Origin: an uncultured Roseovarius sp.
GTDB taxonomy: Bacteria > Pseudomonadota > Alphaproteobacteria > Rhodobacterales > Rhodobacteraceae
Assembly (NCBI RefSeq): GCF_947489715.1
Contig: NZ_CANLER010000012.1
Location: 59,701-123,700 of the forward strand
Reading direction: 5' to 3'
DNA length: 64,000 nucleotides
Shown: piece after piece, positions 17,150 to 25,986 of the stretch
Numbering within the stretch: position 1 is the first letter of the stretch
Layout of the letters: each line of letters starts with the position of its first letter
Notes under the pieces: generated by a model
The model's database searches: none
Told to the model about the DNA's origin: nothing
The model's input: only the letters and a program-made list of their open reading frames with translations
Program-made: the position numbers and the translations under genes

Positions 17150-18190
17150 ATGATGTCGCGTGTATTTTTGGGCTTGGCGATGATTATTGCCGCAACACAA
17201 AGTTTTGCCGGAGAGCTTTCTGGCACAGCCTCATATCGCGAACGTATCGCGCTACCGCGCGAGGCGACATTCATGGCCATCCTCTACGATATCTCGAACA
17301 ACGATCAGGTTGAGATCGGGCGGTTTGAGGGGCCGGGCGACGCAGGCCCTCCATATGCCTTTACCATTTCGTTTGCTGACGACACCGTGACGGAAGCGGG
17401 GCGTTACGCGCTGAAGACACAAGTGATGTGGCAAGATCGGCATTATATGGCTGCCGGAACAATCCTTGAGGATTATCCGGTCAGGACCCCGGATATAAAC
17501 CTAGTGATGGTGCGACCCGGCGTTGCGCCTTCCGATGAAGCCGCCGAACGTGGCGATATGCTGATTGCCGGTATGATGACCTATATGGCCGACGCCGCCA
17601 TCCTGGTGGAATGCAAAAGCGGCGCGACCTTCACTATCGCGATGGAAGGCGATTATCCGGCATTGGAAAAGGCCTATCTGTCGGATCGCGCAGCACCCGG
17701 AGAACCTCTTTATGTCATACTGGAAGGCGGCCATGCGCTTCGCCCTGCCATGGAAGGGCCCGACCGCGAGATGGTGATCGTCGACAGGTTCATCCGAACC
17801 CGGCCTGAGGTGACCTGCGAGCGGCAAATGGCGGATGCAAGCCTGCAAAACACCTACTGGCGGCTGGACATGCTGGAGGGCGTGGCCTTCCCGTCAGACC
17901 TCGCAACCCGGGAGCCGCATCTTATGCTGGAGACAGCCGATGGCAGCAGCTATCGCGCCACAGTCGGGTGTAACCGGATGCGGGGCGCCTACACGCTCAA
18001 TGGCGAGCAAGTGAGCTTTTCACCCGCGGCTTCGACCATGATGGCATGTCCCGAACCGCTTGATGCGCTTGAACGGCAGTTTGGTCTTGCCCTCTCTGAG
18101 ACATCGGATTTTCTGATCGAGGGCGAAACGCTCATTCTGAGCGACGCCGATGGTGAGCCCAGAGCAATTTTGACAGCCGTGTACTTTTGA
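17150..18190 (+). CDS. Secreted YbaY-domain and META-domain protein
   Basis: 346 residues from the ATG at 17150, which has AAAGGA at a suitable distance. A signal peptide ends near 'ATQSFA'. The first domain (about 22-125) resembles YbaY-type lipoproteins: 'SGTASYRERIALPREATFMAILYDIS' is the usual opening of the barrel. The last domain (about 240-345) is a META/HslJ domain with 'NTYWRLDMLEG', 'TVGCNRMRGAY' and 'STMMACPEPL'. A middle region of about 100 residues matches nothing I know. Such combinations occur in envelope-stress proteins. The stop codon lies exactly at the breakpoint of a transposase fragment on the other strand. Confidence 0.75.
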   Translation: MMSRVFLGLAMIIAATQSFAGELSGTASYRERIALPREATFMAILYDISNNDQVEIGRFEGPGDAGPPYAFTISFADDTVTEAGRYALKTQVMWQDRHYMAAGTILEDYPVRTPDINLVMVRPGVAPSDEAAERGDMLIAGMMTYMADAAILVECKSGATFTIAMEGDYPALEKAYLSDRAAPGEPLYVILEGGHALRPAMEGPDREMVIVDRFIRTRPEVTCERQMADASLQNTYWRLDMLEGVAFPSDLATREPHLMLETADGSSYRATVGCNRMRGAYTLNGEQVSFSPAASTMMACPEPLDALERQFGLALSETSDFLIEGETLILSDADGEPRAILTAVYF

Positions 18191-18407
18191 GGTCCACCAG
18201 CGACATGGCCGTGCCGCTTTCTCGAAACAGCCTGATCAGACGGAATACAGAGGCCCGGCTGAGACCAAGTTCTTCAGATAGGTCTGCAATGTGGGCCGCA
18301 GAGGTCTGATCATCATTGCCCTTCAGGACATGTCGCAATGCATCCGCCCGTCGGAACGCCTCTTGCCAGAACGTCTCATCAATTTCTTCGGAAAGTGGAT
18401 CAATCAC
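18190..18407 (-). pseudogene. N-terminal fragment of a TniA/TnsB-type transposase
   Basis: Reading leftward from a GTG at 18407, the first 70 or so residues resemble the N-terminus of TniA-like integrases of Tn402/Tn5053 elements: 'TFWQEAFRRADALRHVL' corresponds to the opening helices and 'LGLSRASVFRLIRLFRESG' to the helix-turn-helix that precedes the DDE domain. Similarity ends at about 18190, right at the end of the YbaY-META gene, and the catalytic domain is missing. It is therefore a dead remnant of a transposon whose end lies at 18421-18532. The family match is from memory of the domain layout. Confidence 0.55.
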
Positions 18408-18420
18408 GGCAGTTCAGAGT

Positions 18421-18532
18421 CGGCTAAGTCAAGAGCCGTAGTCTTAAATAAAGTGCCAAGTCTAAGAATTAAGGGCTCAGCCATCTAGCTGAAATCATTG
18501 GGCATGGAGTCTTGTAATTAAGTGCTAAGTCA
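18421..18532 (-). mobile_element. Transposon end with iterated transposase-site-like repeats
   Basis: Three copies of a related motif precede the truncated transposase: AAGTGCTAAGTCA at 18520-18532, AAGTGCCAAGTC at 18451-18462, and GCTAAGTCA at 18423-18431, all in the same orientation. The first two match at 11 of 12 core bases and share an AT-rich flank (TAATTA / TAAATA). Tn7- and Tn5053-type elements carry several transposase-binding sites at their ends just upstream of tnsB/tniA. The outer tip is probably near 18532. The matching other end was not found. Confidence 0.5.
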
Positions 18533-18582
18533 CAGCAGTCTTGACCTTTGTAGCTTTTTTACACTACGGGTCGAATTTATTA

Positions 18583-18598
18583 ACATGCACTTGCATGT
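18583..18598. promoter_or_regulatory. Palindrome upstream of the TonB-dependent receptor gene
   Basis: ACATGCA at 18583-18589 and TGCATGT at 18592-18598 form a perfect 7-bp dyad with a CT spacer, 80 bases before the receptor start codon. A TTGACC-like element at 18541 may be part of a promoter. The site could be the operator for the adjacent MarR-type regulator or for an iron regulator; which one is not decidable from sequence. Confidence 0.4.
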
Positions 18599-18677
18599 CA
18601 ATAACTGTTAACCTAAAGACTGACCTCAGCCAGCCAATATGTGAGCCAACTCGTCGATCAAAGAGGGAACACATATC

Positions 18678-20636
18678 ATGGCTTTCGCACCGTTGCGGCT
18701 CACAAACCGCCTGCCGAGTGGCACAGCACTTGTGCTCTACATGACATCCACGGCATTCGCGCAGGACGCCGCACCGTTTGACCTAGGTACCATCGTGCTG
18801 TCACCAGACCCTGCGCAAGTACGCGAGCGTGACGAAAACGGCGAAGCCGCGGATAGGGCAGGGGCGATTTATGTCTCGGATGCCGAGCTAGAACGGGCGC
18901 GTATGGGCGATGTGAAAGACCTGTTTTCGGAACTGGCCTCGGTTTCGGTGGGCGGGGCGATTCCGGTCGCGCAAAAGATTTTCGTCAACGGTGTCGATAT
19001 GCTGAACCTGACAATCCAACTGGACGGCGTGCAGCAGAACAACCGCGCGTTTCATCACGCCAGCGCCAATGCGTTTGATCCCGGCCTGCTGAAATTCGTC
19101 AGGGTTGATCCTGGCGTGGCCCCAGCGGATGCGGGGCCGAATGCGGTGGCCGGTGCGGTGATCATGGAATCCATTGATGCCACGGATATCCTTCGCGATG
19201 GGCGGAGCGTTGGCGGCAATCTGCGGCTGAGCTATGGGGACAATGGCGAGACCTTCAGCACTGCCGTAACCGCTGGCTTTGCCCTTAACGGGTTTGAGGC
19301 GCTGATTTATGGCAAATATGCCAATGGCGAAGACTTCGAAGATGGCAATGGGGACACGGTGACAGGCACCGCTGCGAACCTCCAAAGCGGCTTGATTAAG
19401 CTGGCTTATGAAGGCGACAGCGGTCACCGGTTTGAATTTTCCACCCAGCGCCTGGAAGACGCGGCGCTGCGGAATTTCCGCGCCAATTTCGGCCCTGGCC
19501 CGCAACCATTGGTGCGCTATGACACCAAGCGGACCAATGTTTCGCTGCGCTATGAGCACACCAAGAGCGAGGGCTTTTGGGATCCGGAAGTGGTGCTGGG
19601 TTTCTCGGAAAGCCAGATTGACGCGCCCCTCTTTGAAGACAGCCAGGGCACCTCGAATACCTTGATGGCCAAATTCCAGAACAATTTTCACATCGGCCAT
19701 CTAGGTGTCATTTCAGCGGGGGTAGATTTCACCAATAAACGCAGCGAATACACATCGGATGTCAGCCCACTTCTGAGGGAAAAAACCGACAATACCGGTG
19801 TATTTGCCCAGGCCCGTCTAGAGCCGACCGAGCGTTTGGATATCTCGGCGGGCTTGCGCTATGACTGGCAAGATTTCACGGGTAAGGATGGTTATAGCGA
19901 CAGCGATTCCGGGGCCAGTGGCAACATCTCGGCTGTGTTTGACATCACCGAAGCATTTGCCGTGCGAGCCGGGTATTCCAATGTTTTCGGAGGCTATCAA
20001 CTGGAAGATAACTACGTGTTTTTCAGCCCTTGGAACTATACCATGCTGCGCACGTCTCGGGCCGAGAATATTGTGATTGGCGCAGATTGGAGGCAAGGCA
20101 ATCTGGCCATCGGGGGCGAGCTGTTTCGCACCACGATCGACGATGCACGCAACGGCGATACCAACTTTGATTTTGAAAGCGAAGGGTACAACCTCAAGGC
20201 CACGTATGGGTGGAACAACGGCTTTGCCCGCCTGACCTATTCCCACAGCGACGTAACTGCCAATGGTACGCCTGCGGACAGTTTTGATGTGCTGGATTTT
20301 GGCGCGCCACTGGGTGACGTGATTGCGCTGACCGTGCAACAGAAATTCCCCGAAATCGGCCTGACTGTGGGGGGAAATCTGGACGTGGCGCTGGATTACA
20401 CGCCCAATGTGGTGCGGCCCTATGCAGTACAGGGGTTTGATGGGTATGAGGTGCTGAACCTGTTCGCCGAATACACACCGCGTCAGATGAAAAACGTGAC
20501 CCTGCGTGCCGAGGTGCAAAATGTGTTTGATGAGTCGTTCTCGGATCGTGCGACCTATGGGGGCGATTATCCCGGATTTGCCACGCTGAATGAGCCCGGT
20601 CGCACCCTTGTCCTGACGGCCGTCGCGCATTTCTGA
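18678..20636 (+). CDS. TonB-dependent outer-membrane receptor
   Basis: 652 residues, intact. A signal peptide ends near 'TSTAFAQ'. The plug domain (about 30-160) includes 'VAQKIFVNGVDMLNLTIQLDGVQQ' and 'VDPGVAPADAGPNAVAGAVIMES', and the barrel ends with the usual aromatic C-terminus ('LVLTAVAHF'). GAGGG lies upstream of the ATG. It would import a ferric siderophore or similar ligand using TonB energy. A MarR gene converges on it, and a decayed paralogue lies 2-4 kb downstream. The siderophore-type ABC transporter at 25-29 kb is the probable inner-membrane partner. Confidence 0.92.
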   Translation: MAFAPLRLTNRLPSGTALVLYMTSTAFAQDAAPFDLGTIVLSPDPAQVRERDENGEAADRAGAIYVSDAELERARMGDVKDLFSELASVSVGGAIPVAQKIFVNGVDMLNLTIQLDGVQQNNRAFHHASANAFDPGLLKFVRVDPGVAPADAGPNAVAGAVIMESIDATDILRDGRSVGGNLRLSYGDNGETFSTAVTAGFALNGFEALIYGKYANGEDFEDGNGDTVTGTAANLQSGLIKLAYEGDSGHRFEFSTQRLEDAALRNFRANFGPGPQPLVRYDTKRTNVSLRYEHTKSEGFWDPEVVLGFSESQIDAPLFEDSQGTSNTLMAKFQNNFHIGHLGVISAGVDFTNKRSEYTSDVSPLLREKTDNTGVFAQARLEPTERLDISAGLRYDWQDFTGKDGYSDSDSGASGNISAVFDITEAFAVRAGYSNVFGGYQLEDNYVFFSPWNYTMLRTSRAENIVIGADWRQGNLAIGGELFRTTIDDARNGDTNFDFESEGYNLKATYGWNNGFARLTYSHSDVTANGTPADSFDVLDFGAPLGDVIALTVQQKFPEIGLTVGGNLDVALDYTPNVVRPYAVQGFDGYEVLNLFAEYTPRQMKNVTLRAEVQNVFDESFSDRATYGGDYPGFATLNEPGRTLVLTAVAHF

Positions 20637-20640
20637 AACG

Positions 20641-21165
20641 CTACTTGCTGTTGTTAGAATGGAGCCCGATGTCATCACCGGGTTCTTTTCCGTAAAGAAT
20701 ACGCATCAGCATATGGGTCGCGCTATAGGCCTCGTCGGTGGAAATGCGTGGCGCAATTTCGGCCTGAATGGCTTTCACATATGTGGGCCAGATACGTTGA
20801 TGCAGCCCCATGCCTTTTTCGGTCACAAACAGGCGTTGTTTGCGCCGCCCGTCCGCCACATATTCCCGCCGCAGCAACCCGGCTTTGACCAGTCGGCTGA
20901 TATGGCGCGATAGGGCATATTGAGGCAAGAACAGCTTGTCTTCCAGTTCGCCCATCATGTGGCCTTCTGATCCAGCACTTTCGATGGTCAGTAGAATCTC
21001 GTACCAGATCGGATCATTAACCCCTTCGCGGCGCAAGGCGGCGGCGATGGGTGGCATCATATTACGATGCAGGCGCATCAGGTTGAACCACACCCGATTA
21101 TACCCGATCCGCGGGTCGTAATCGCCGAAATTTTCCTGATCTGGGTTGATGTTCTTGGTGGTCAA
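20641..21165 (-). CDS. MarR family transcriptional regulator
   Basis: A winged-helix MarR-type core is clear: 'YEILLTIESAGSEGHMMGELEDKL', 'ALSRHISRLVKAGLLRREYVADGRRKQRLFVTEKG'. The chosen start is a TTG at 21165, with AGGA 6 bases upstream, giving 174 residues; the frame is open further to 21270 but that part looks non-coding. It converges on the intact TonB receptor, leaving 4 bases between the stop codons. It may control the receptor through the palindrome at 18583, or the decayed cassette to its right. The effector is unknown. Confidence 0.78.
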   Translation of the reverse strand: MTTKNINPDQENFGDYDPRIGYNRVWFNLMRLHRNMMPPIAAALRREGVNDPIWYEILLTIESAGSEGHMMGELEDKLFLPQYALSRHISRLVKAGLLRREYVADGRRKQRLFVTEKGMGLHQRIWPTYVKAIQAEIAPRISTDEAYSATHMLMRILYGKEPGDDIGLHSNNSK

Positions 21166-21367
21166 AAGACGTCCTGGATCTGCAAGTGATACCCGGAAAA
21201 CTATAGAAAGTTTCGCGCCCCGTGACCAGATCAACTGCACCGGGCCGGACGTGCGCTGCCGCTGTGGCATGGTCCAGATCTGCCTACTGGATTTATCCGC
21301 GCCGCTGGCCTAAGGCCAAAGAAAGGGAAGCCCTTCGTCAAGCCGATTCATCCAGCCAGACGCCACT

Positions 21368-21869
21368 ATGTCAGACTGGAGATGGATCAAGAGCAAAAGA
21401 CCGGCGGACCTTGTGTTGACATCTTTCATCAACGAACGCAGTGCCATGATTACGCTGGCCCGCAAGGTTGTGAGTTGTCCCGAGGTGGCCGGCGAGTTGG
21501 TGCAGGACAGTTGGTTGCGTTGGCAAAACAGCGATTATCCAAATGACCGGGCACGGCCAATCCTGCTACGGATTGTCAAGAACCTGGTATCGCCGCCAGC
21601 GCACCGAGTATCAGAACCTGACCACCTACAAGCTGATCGCGCAGGATGCGCCCGATGCGGAACGCGTTGTGATTGCTCGCCAACAGGTGGCCTTGGTGAT
21701 CAACGCCTTGGCGATGATGCCCGAGCGAATGCGCAAAGCATTCCGGCTTAGCCGATTGGACGGGCTGACCTATCGCGAGATAGGTGCGCGTTTGGGGGTG
21801 TCCGAGGCCAGCGCCTACCGGCTGGTGGGTGAGGCGCTGGTGCAGATCGTGCTGCATCTCGATCGATAA
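21368..21869 (+). pseudogene. FecI-like ECF sigma factor gene, frameshifted
   Basis: Two overlapping frames give one sigma-70 family ECF protein of FecI type. Region 2 is in the first frame ('LARKVVSCPEVAGELVQDSWLRW', ending at 'LRIVKNLV'); the rest of region 2 and region 4 lie in the next frame ('WYRRQRTEYQ' through 'MPERMRKAFRLSRLDGLTYREIGARLGVSEASAYRLV'). The frames part at about 21590. In intact FecI proteins these segments are continuous, so a small deletion has broken the gene. The start near 21368 is uncertain. It heads a FecI-FecR-receptor cassette, the usual surface-signalling layout for iron uptake. Confidence 0.75.
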
Positions 21870-21929
21870 AGATTTGTGGTCTCAAACGTTTTCTTTAAGA
21901 GAGATCAGGATCACCACCGGGGCAAGGCA

Positions 21930-22500
21930 ATGTCTGAAGCGGAAAAAAAGCGTTTTCTGAACGAGGCGGTTGGCATTTTCCTGCACCTGTGCGAGGCCCC
22001 GGATGACCCCAAGTTTCTGGCCCGCAAGGCGGCGTTTCTGGCGCGGGGCAAGACTGAGCGCGAGGCCTATGCCAAGATCGTCGAAGGCTGGACTGTTTCG
22101 GGTGCGCGCCGCAAACCGCGATCCCTGATCCTGATCCGTTGCTTCTGGGGCTGCTGCTGTCCGCCCATTTTATTGCCGACCCACTGCGCATCATTATGCT
22201 GGTAGATTTGTACACCCGGTTTGAGCCGATGCAGGCTGCCCTTGTTTCGGGGGGCCGGCTGCATCTGGATGCGGGGTCGGCCATTACCGATAACACGGAT
22301 AGCGATACCCGCGCCGTGACGCTGTTGCAGGGAGCCGCTTTTTTTGATGTCGCCAAAAACCCGAGGCCTTTTGAGGTCATGGTAGGGGATTTGCGTGTCC
22401 GGGTACGGGGCACCGCCTTTGAAACTGCATGGATCGATGACGTGATTGAGATCAGTGTCAGCGAGGGCCGGGATGGGGCTGTGGCGGCGCAGGCTGAGTT
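21930..22500 (+). pseudogene. FecR-like transmembrane sensor gene, frameshifted and truncated
   Basis: The ATG at 21930 opens a DUF4880-type FecR N-terminus ('EAVGIFLHLCEAPDDPKFLARKAAFLARG', 'AYAKIVEGW'). After about 22100-22130 the match moves to another frame: a hydrophobic segment ('PLLLGLLLSAHF') and the FecR periplasmic domain ('GGRLHLDAGSAITDN', 'LLQGAAFFDVAKNPRPFEV', 'VRVRGTAFE'). The FecR part stops near 22490 without its C-terminal receptor-interacting region and runs in frame into receptor sequence. It would have relayed the outer-membrane signal to the FecI sigma factor. Now non-functional as written. Confidence 0.72.
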
Positions 22501-24399
22501 TGTCTCTCAGAATGTACAGGATGATGGTTTCTGTGATCTGGGCACGTTGCGGATCGGTGCGCCCGAAGCGCAGGCCCTGTTGGGCAATGACACGATCACC
22601 GAAGAAGAGATTGAACAGCGCAACCCCAGTTCCATTCGCGATGTGTTTGACGGGGAATCCGCAGTCACAACTGGCGGTGGGGCGGCGATTGCCAACAAGG
22701 TTTTCGTCAACGGGATCGAGGAAAGCCTGCTTTCCGTGACCATTGATGGCGCACGGTAGAGCAAATCGCCCTTCCACCACACCGGCAATGTTCTGATTGA
22801 TCCGGCCTTGTTGAAGTCGGTCGAGGTCAGCCGCGGTCTGGCCCCGGCCGATGTCGGGCCGAACGCTTTGGCGGGCTCGATTGCTTATGAGACCAAAGAC
22901 GCCTCTGATCTGCTGGAGGAGGGGGACAATTTCGGTGGGATGCTGTCGCTGAGGGTTGGGGACAACGATGATTTCCTGCGCGGCGGCCTTACTGTCTTTG
23001 GGCGCAGCGGCTGGTTTGAATATCTACTCAGTGCCACAGGTACAGACGGGGATGACTATGAGGATGGCGCAGGCCAGGTCGTTGATGGCACACGTGCTGA
23101 TCTGACCAACTATATCGGCAAGCTGGCGTATACGTTGCAAAGCGGGCACCGGTTTGAATTCGCAGCCTCCCAGACCGAAGACACCGGTGCTCGCGCCGGA
23201 CAAATCGGTCCGGGTGGCATCATCTTTGTGCGCCCAGATTTCGAGGGGGTCGTGGGGGCACCATCGGTCTTTGTCGAGGCGCTGTCGCAACGCACCTCTT
23301 ATATGTTCACCTACTCGATCGAAGTCGCACAAGGTTGGCTCGATCCGACAGTGCAGCTAAGTTACAACGAGCAAAAGGTCGATGTGTCGGGGGTAGTCGG
23401 CACCAATGAAAGCTTCAGCGGGACGATAAAGAACCACTTCCAGATTGCCGAGGGCACCCTGACGGTCGGGCTAGATTTCTTCGATGAAAGTGCGTCGGGC
23501 TTTGGTCGCGGTCCAGGGCCGTTTGACAGTTCGGGCAAGAAAGAGCACCGCAATATCGGCATTTTTACCCAAGCCCGTCAAGACATTGGTGAGCGTGTCT
23601 CTGTGACCTAAGGCACGCGCTATGACTGGCAGGAATTCGATGCGGCCAATGGCCAGAGTTTCAAGGATGATGGGTTCAGCGCCAATGGTTCGATCGACGT
23701 TATCCTCACCGACAGCCTGACCCTGAACGCAGGGTAGCCCGCAGCTGGGGCGGATACGAGTTGGGCGAGGCAGCTTTGGTCAATTTCGGCACGCCCTGGA
23801 CCTATGCAGGTTTCACCGACTCGCATTCGGATTCGGGCCGGATCGGCCTGCGGTTTGAACGTGGCCCGTGGCAAATGAGCGGTGCCTATTTTGAGACATA
23901 CGTCAATGATATCAATGCTGTGCTGCCAAGCAACGGCAACCGAGGTGCGCTGTCCGATCTGGAATCAAAGGGCTGGGATACCTCTGTTGCCTACAACTGG
24001 GCCAGCGGGTTTGTACGGCTGAATTACACGCGGGCTGACGTAAAGCTGAACAATGCTACGATCGGGTCGACCGCTTATTATCTGAGCCGTCCTTTGGGTG
24101 ACATCCTGACACTTGAGAGTGCTTGGCAGATTGACGATCAATGGGGTCTGGGCAGCAGTGCCGAGGTGGCGTTTGACAAAAATGACGCGGCCTTGTCCTT
24201 GCCGGGCTATGAGGTGGTGAACCTCTATGCCACTTACAGGCCCCGTACGATGGAGAATCTGGAGCTACGGCTGGATGCGCGCAATATCTTTGACAAGACC
24301 TATGCTAGCCGCAGTTCGGACGGGATTGATTCCGTCAGGGTGATACCGCTGAACGAACCAGGCTGATCGCTCAGCCTAACCGCGAACCTGAAGTTATAA
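22500..24399 (+). pseudogene. TonB-dependent receptor gene with several inactivating lesions
   Basis: Receptor sequence begins near 22500 without its own signal peptide ('FCDLGTLRIGAP') and aligns along its length with the intact receptor at 18678. Four lesions are readable: TAG at 22757-22759 where the alignment continues with 'SKSPFHHTGNVLIDPALLKSV' (probably CAG before); TAA at 23609-23611 before 'GTRYDWQEFD' (probably a Tyr codon); a one-base deletion at about 23736 that creates TAG and shifts the frame to 'RSWGGYELGEA'; and TGA at 24364-24366 (probably CGA), after which 'SLSLTANLKL' would finish the barrel at 24399. The protein cannot be made intact. Confidence 0.85.
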
Positions 24400-24555
24400 A
24401 GCCTCGGCCAGCAGGGGCAGGATTCCTCGCTGTTTTTTGCAGGCTAGCGCTGGCTGAAAGTAGAGAGATGTCATCTTCTTGATGGGCGCGCTCGACGGTT
24501 CGCGACCCTCACAACGCGGTCATTATGTCGAATGTGGCAAGTCCACCGTTGGGGG

Positions 24556-25060
24556 TCAATCTACTGGAGACCCTAAGACGAATGCCTCTAGCCCTGCATC
24601 ATCAAACCTGAAGTACACTTTTTCGTCGATTCGACTGGCGCCCAAATCATCGTAAAAAGCGAGCGCCCTGGCGTTGTCGGTTTCTGCGGTCCAATCGAAG
24701 CGTCGACATCCCATGCTGAGCGCCAGACTGGCAATGTGAACCATGAATTGTCGCCCCAATCCACCGCCACGAACTCTTCGAGAGATAAAAAGGTCTTTCA
24801 TGAACAGCGTTCCACTTTCGTTAAGAGCAGGATGTAAAGTGCTGATGGTGGCAAACCCGACGGCCACGCCCGCTTTCCAGGCGAGAATGGCACGGCAACC
24901 GGATCGGCCACTGATCATGGCATGCGATGATGCTGACGTCATGTCCTCAGCCCCCCTCGACGGACCCCCAGTAATGGCGGTTCGCTTTGAGCATCAATCC
25001 TGCGAGTGTCTTCTGGTCATGTACTTGGGCAAACCGGAACTCGAGCTTTGTAGTGTCCAT
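24556..25060 (-). pseudogene. GNAT family acetyltransferase gene, frameshifted at a G6 run
   Basis: From the ATG at 25060 the first 37 residues ('TTKLEFRFAQVHDQKTLAGLMLKANRHYWG'... ) have the opening of a GNAT enzyme, then hit a stop at 24947. The remainder of the fold is in the neighbouring frame: 'KDLFISRRVRGGGLGRQFMVHIA' contains the acetyl-CoA-binding R-x-x-G-x-G pattern, and 'ETDNARALAFYDDLGA' is the typical beta4-alpha4 end. Removing one G from the run near 24953 would join the two. It could be a real pseudogene or a homopolymer sequencing error. Substrate unknown. Confidence 0.65.
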
Positions 25061-25233
25061 GGGCGCAATCCACTCAATCAATACAATGCAGAAATGGTCT
25101 TGCCTGAGATCTAAAGATGACATGTGGGCAAATGCAACCTGGGTGTGCGCGCTCTTGCAAAAATTCGGCGCATTGGCTGTCTGGTGAACCGGTTCAGAAC
25201 GTGACGCCTCTTTTTCGATCCGAGCGCTGCCTG

Positions 25234-25986
25234 TCACACCTCAATAAGCGGTCGACCGTTGACGATATGCACCTCTGCCTGCGTGCTGAAGACATGCTGC
25301 AACATCCCCGCATCGACAATCTTAGCAGGGGCGCCGCAGCGACCGATGCGTCCGTCTTTCATCGTGACAATCCGGTCCGCGTAAGAGCAGGCGTAGTTGA
25401 TGTCGTGCAGCACGATCACCACCGTGCGGCCGCGCGTCTCGGCCAGTCGACGCAACAGTTGCATCAGGCTGCGCGATGTGGAGATATCAAGATTGTTCAG
25501 CGGCTCATCCAGCAGCATATACTCTGTATCCTGCGCATAGGTCATTGCCAGCAGGGCGCGCTGTTTCTGACCGCCGGACAAGGTGTCGAGCGGGCGGGAA
25601 TGCAGCTCGTCCAGTTCGAAAAGTACGATGGCCTCGTCGGTTTTCTGGCGATCTACCTTAGTCGGGTGGCCCTTGTGATAGGGGTAGCGGCCAAACCCGA
25701 TCAACTCGGCCACGCTGAGACGCGGAGCAATCTCGGGCACTTGCGGGAGGATCGACAAGCGCTTGGCCAGCGTGTTGGAGGCAGAAGTGCCTACTTCCAG
25801 CTCATCCACCATGATCTGACCTGTCTGGTGCGGGGTCAGCCGGGCGATGGCCGACAGCAACGTGGATTTTCCCGCGCCATTGGGACCGATGAGAGCGGTG
25901 ATCTGACCTTTGGGAATCTGCAGCGAGATGTCGTGCAAGATGTCTTTGCCGGCGATGCGGTGGGTGAGGTTGGACACTGTAATCAC
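25234..25986 (-). CDS. Siderophore-type ABC transporter ATP-binding protein
   Basis: 250 residues. Walker A 'GPNGAGKST' (about 34-42), signature 'LSGGQKQRALLAM', Walker B 'YMLLDEPLNNLD' and the switch histidine in 'VIVLHDINYA' are complete. It belongs to the FecE/CeuD-type ATPases that energise uptake of ferric siderophores. Its ATG overlaps the stop of the upstream permease gene (ATGA). It is the last gene of a leftward four-gene transporter operon. Confidence 0.92.
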   Translation of the reverse strand: MITVSNLTHRIAGKDILHDISLQIPKGQITALIGPNGAGKSTLLSAIARLTPHQTGQIMVDELEVGTSASNTLAKRLSILPQVPEIAPRLSVAELIGFGRYPYHKGHPTKVDRQKTDEAIVLFELDELHSRPLDTLSGGQKQRALLAMTYAQDTEYMLLDEPLNNLDISTSRSLMQLLRRLAETRGRTVVIVLHDINYACSYADRIVTMKDGRIGRCGAPAKIVDAGMLQHVFSTQAEVHIVNGRPLIEV

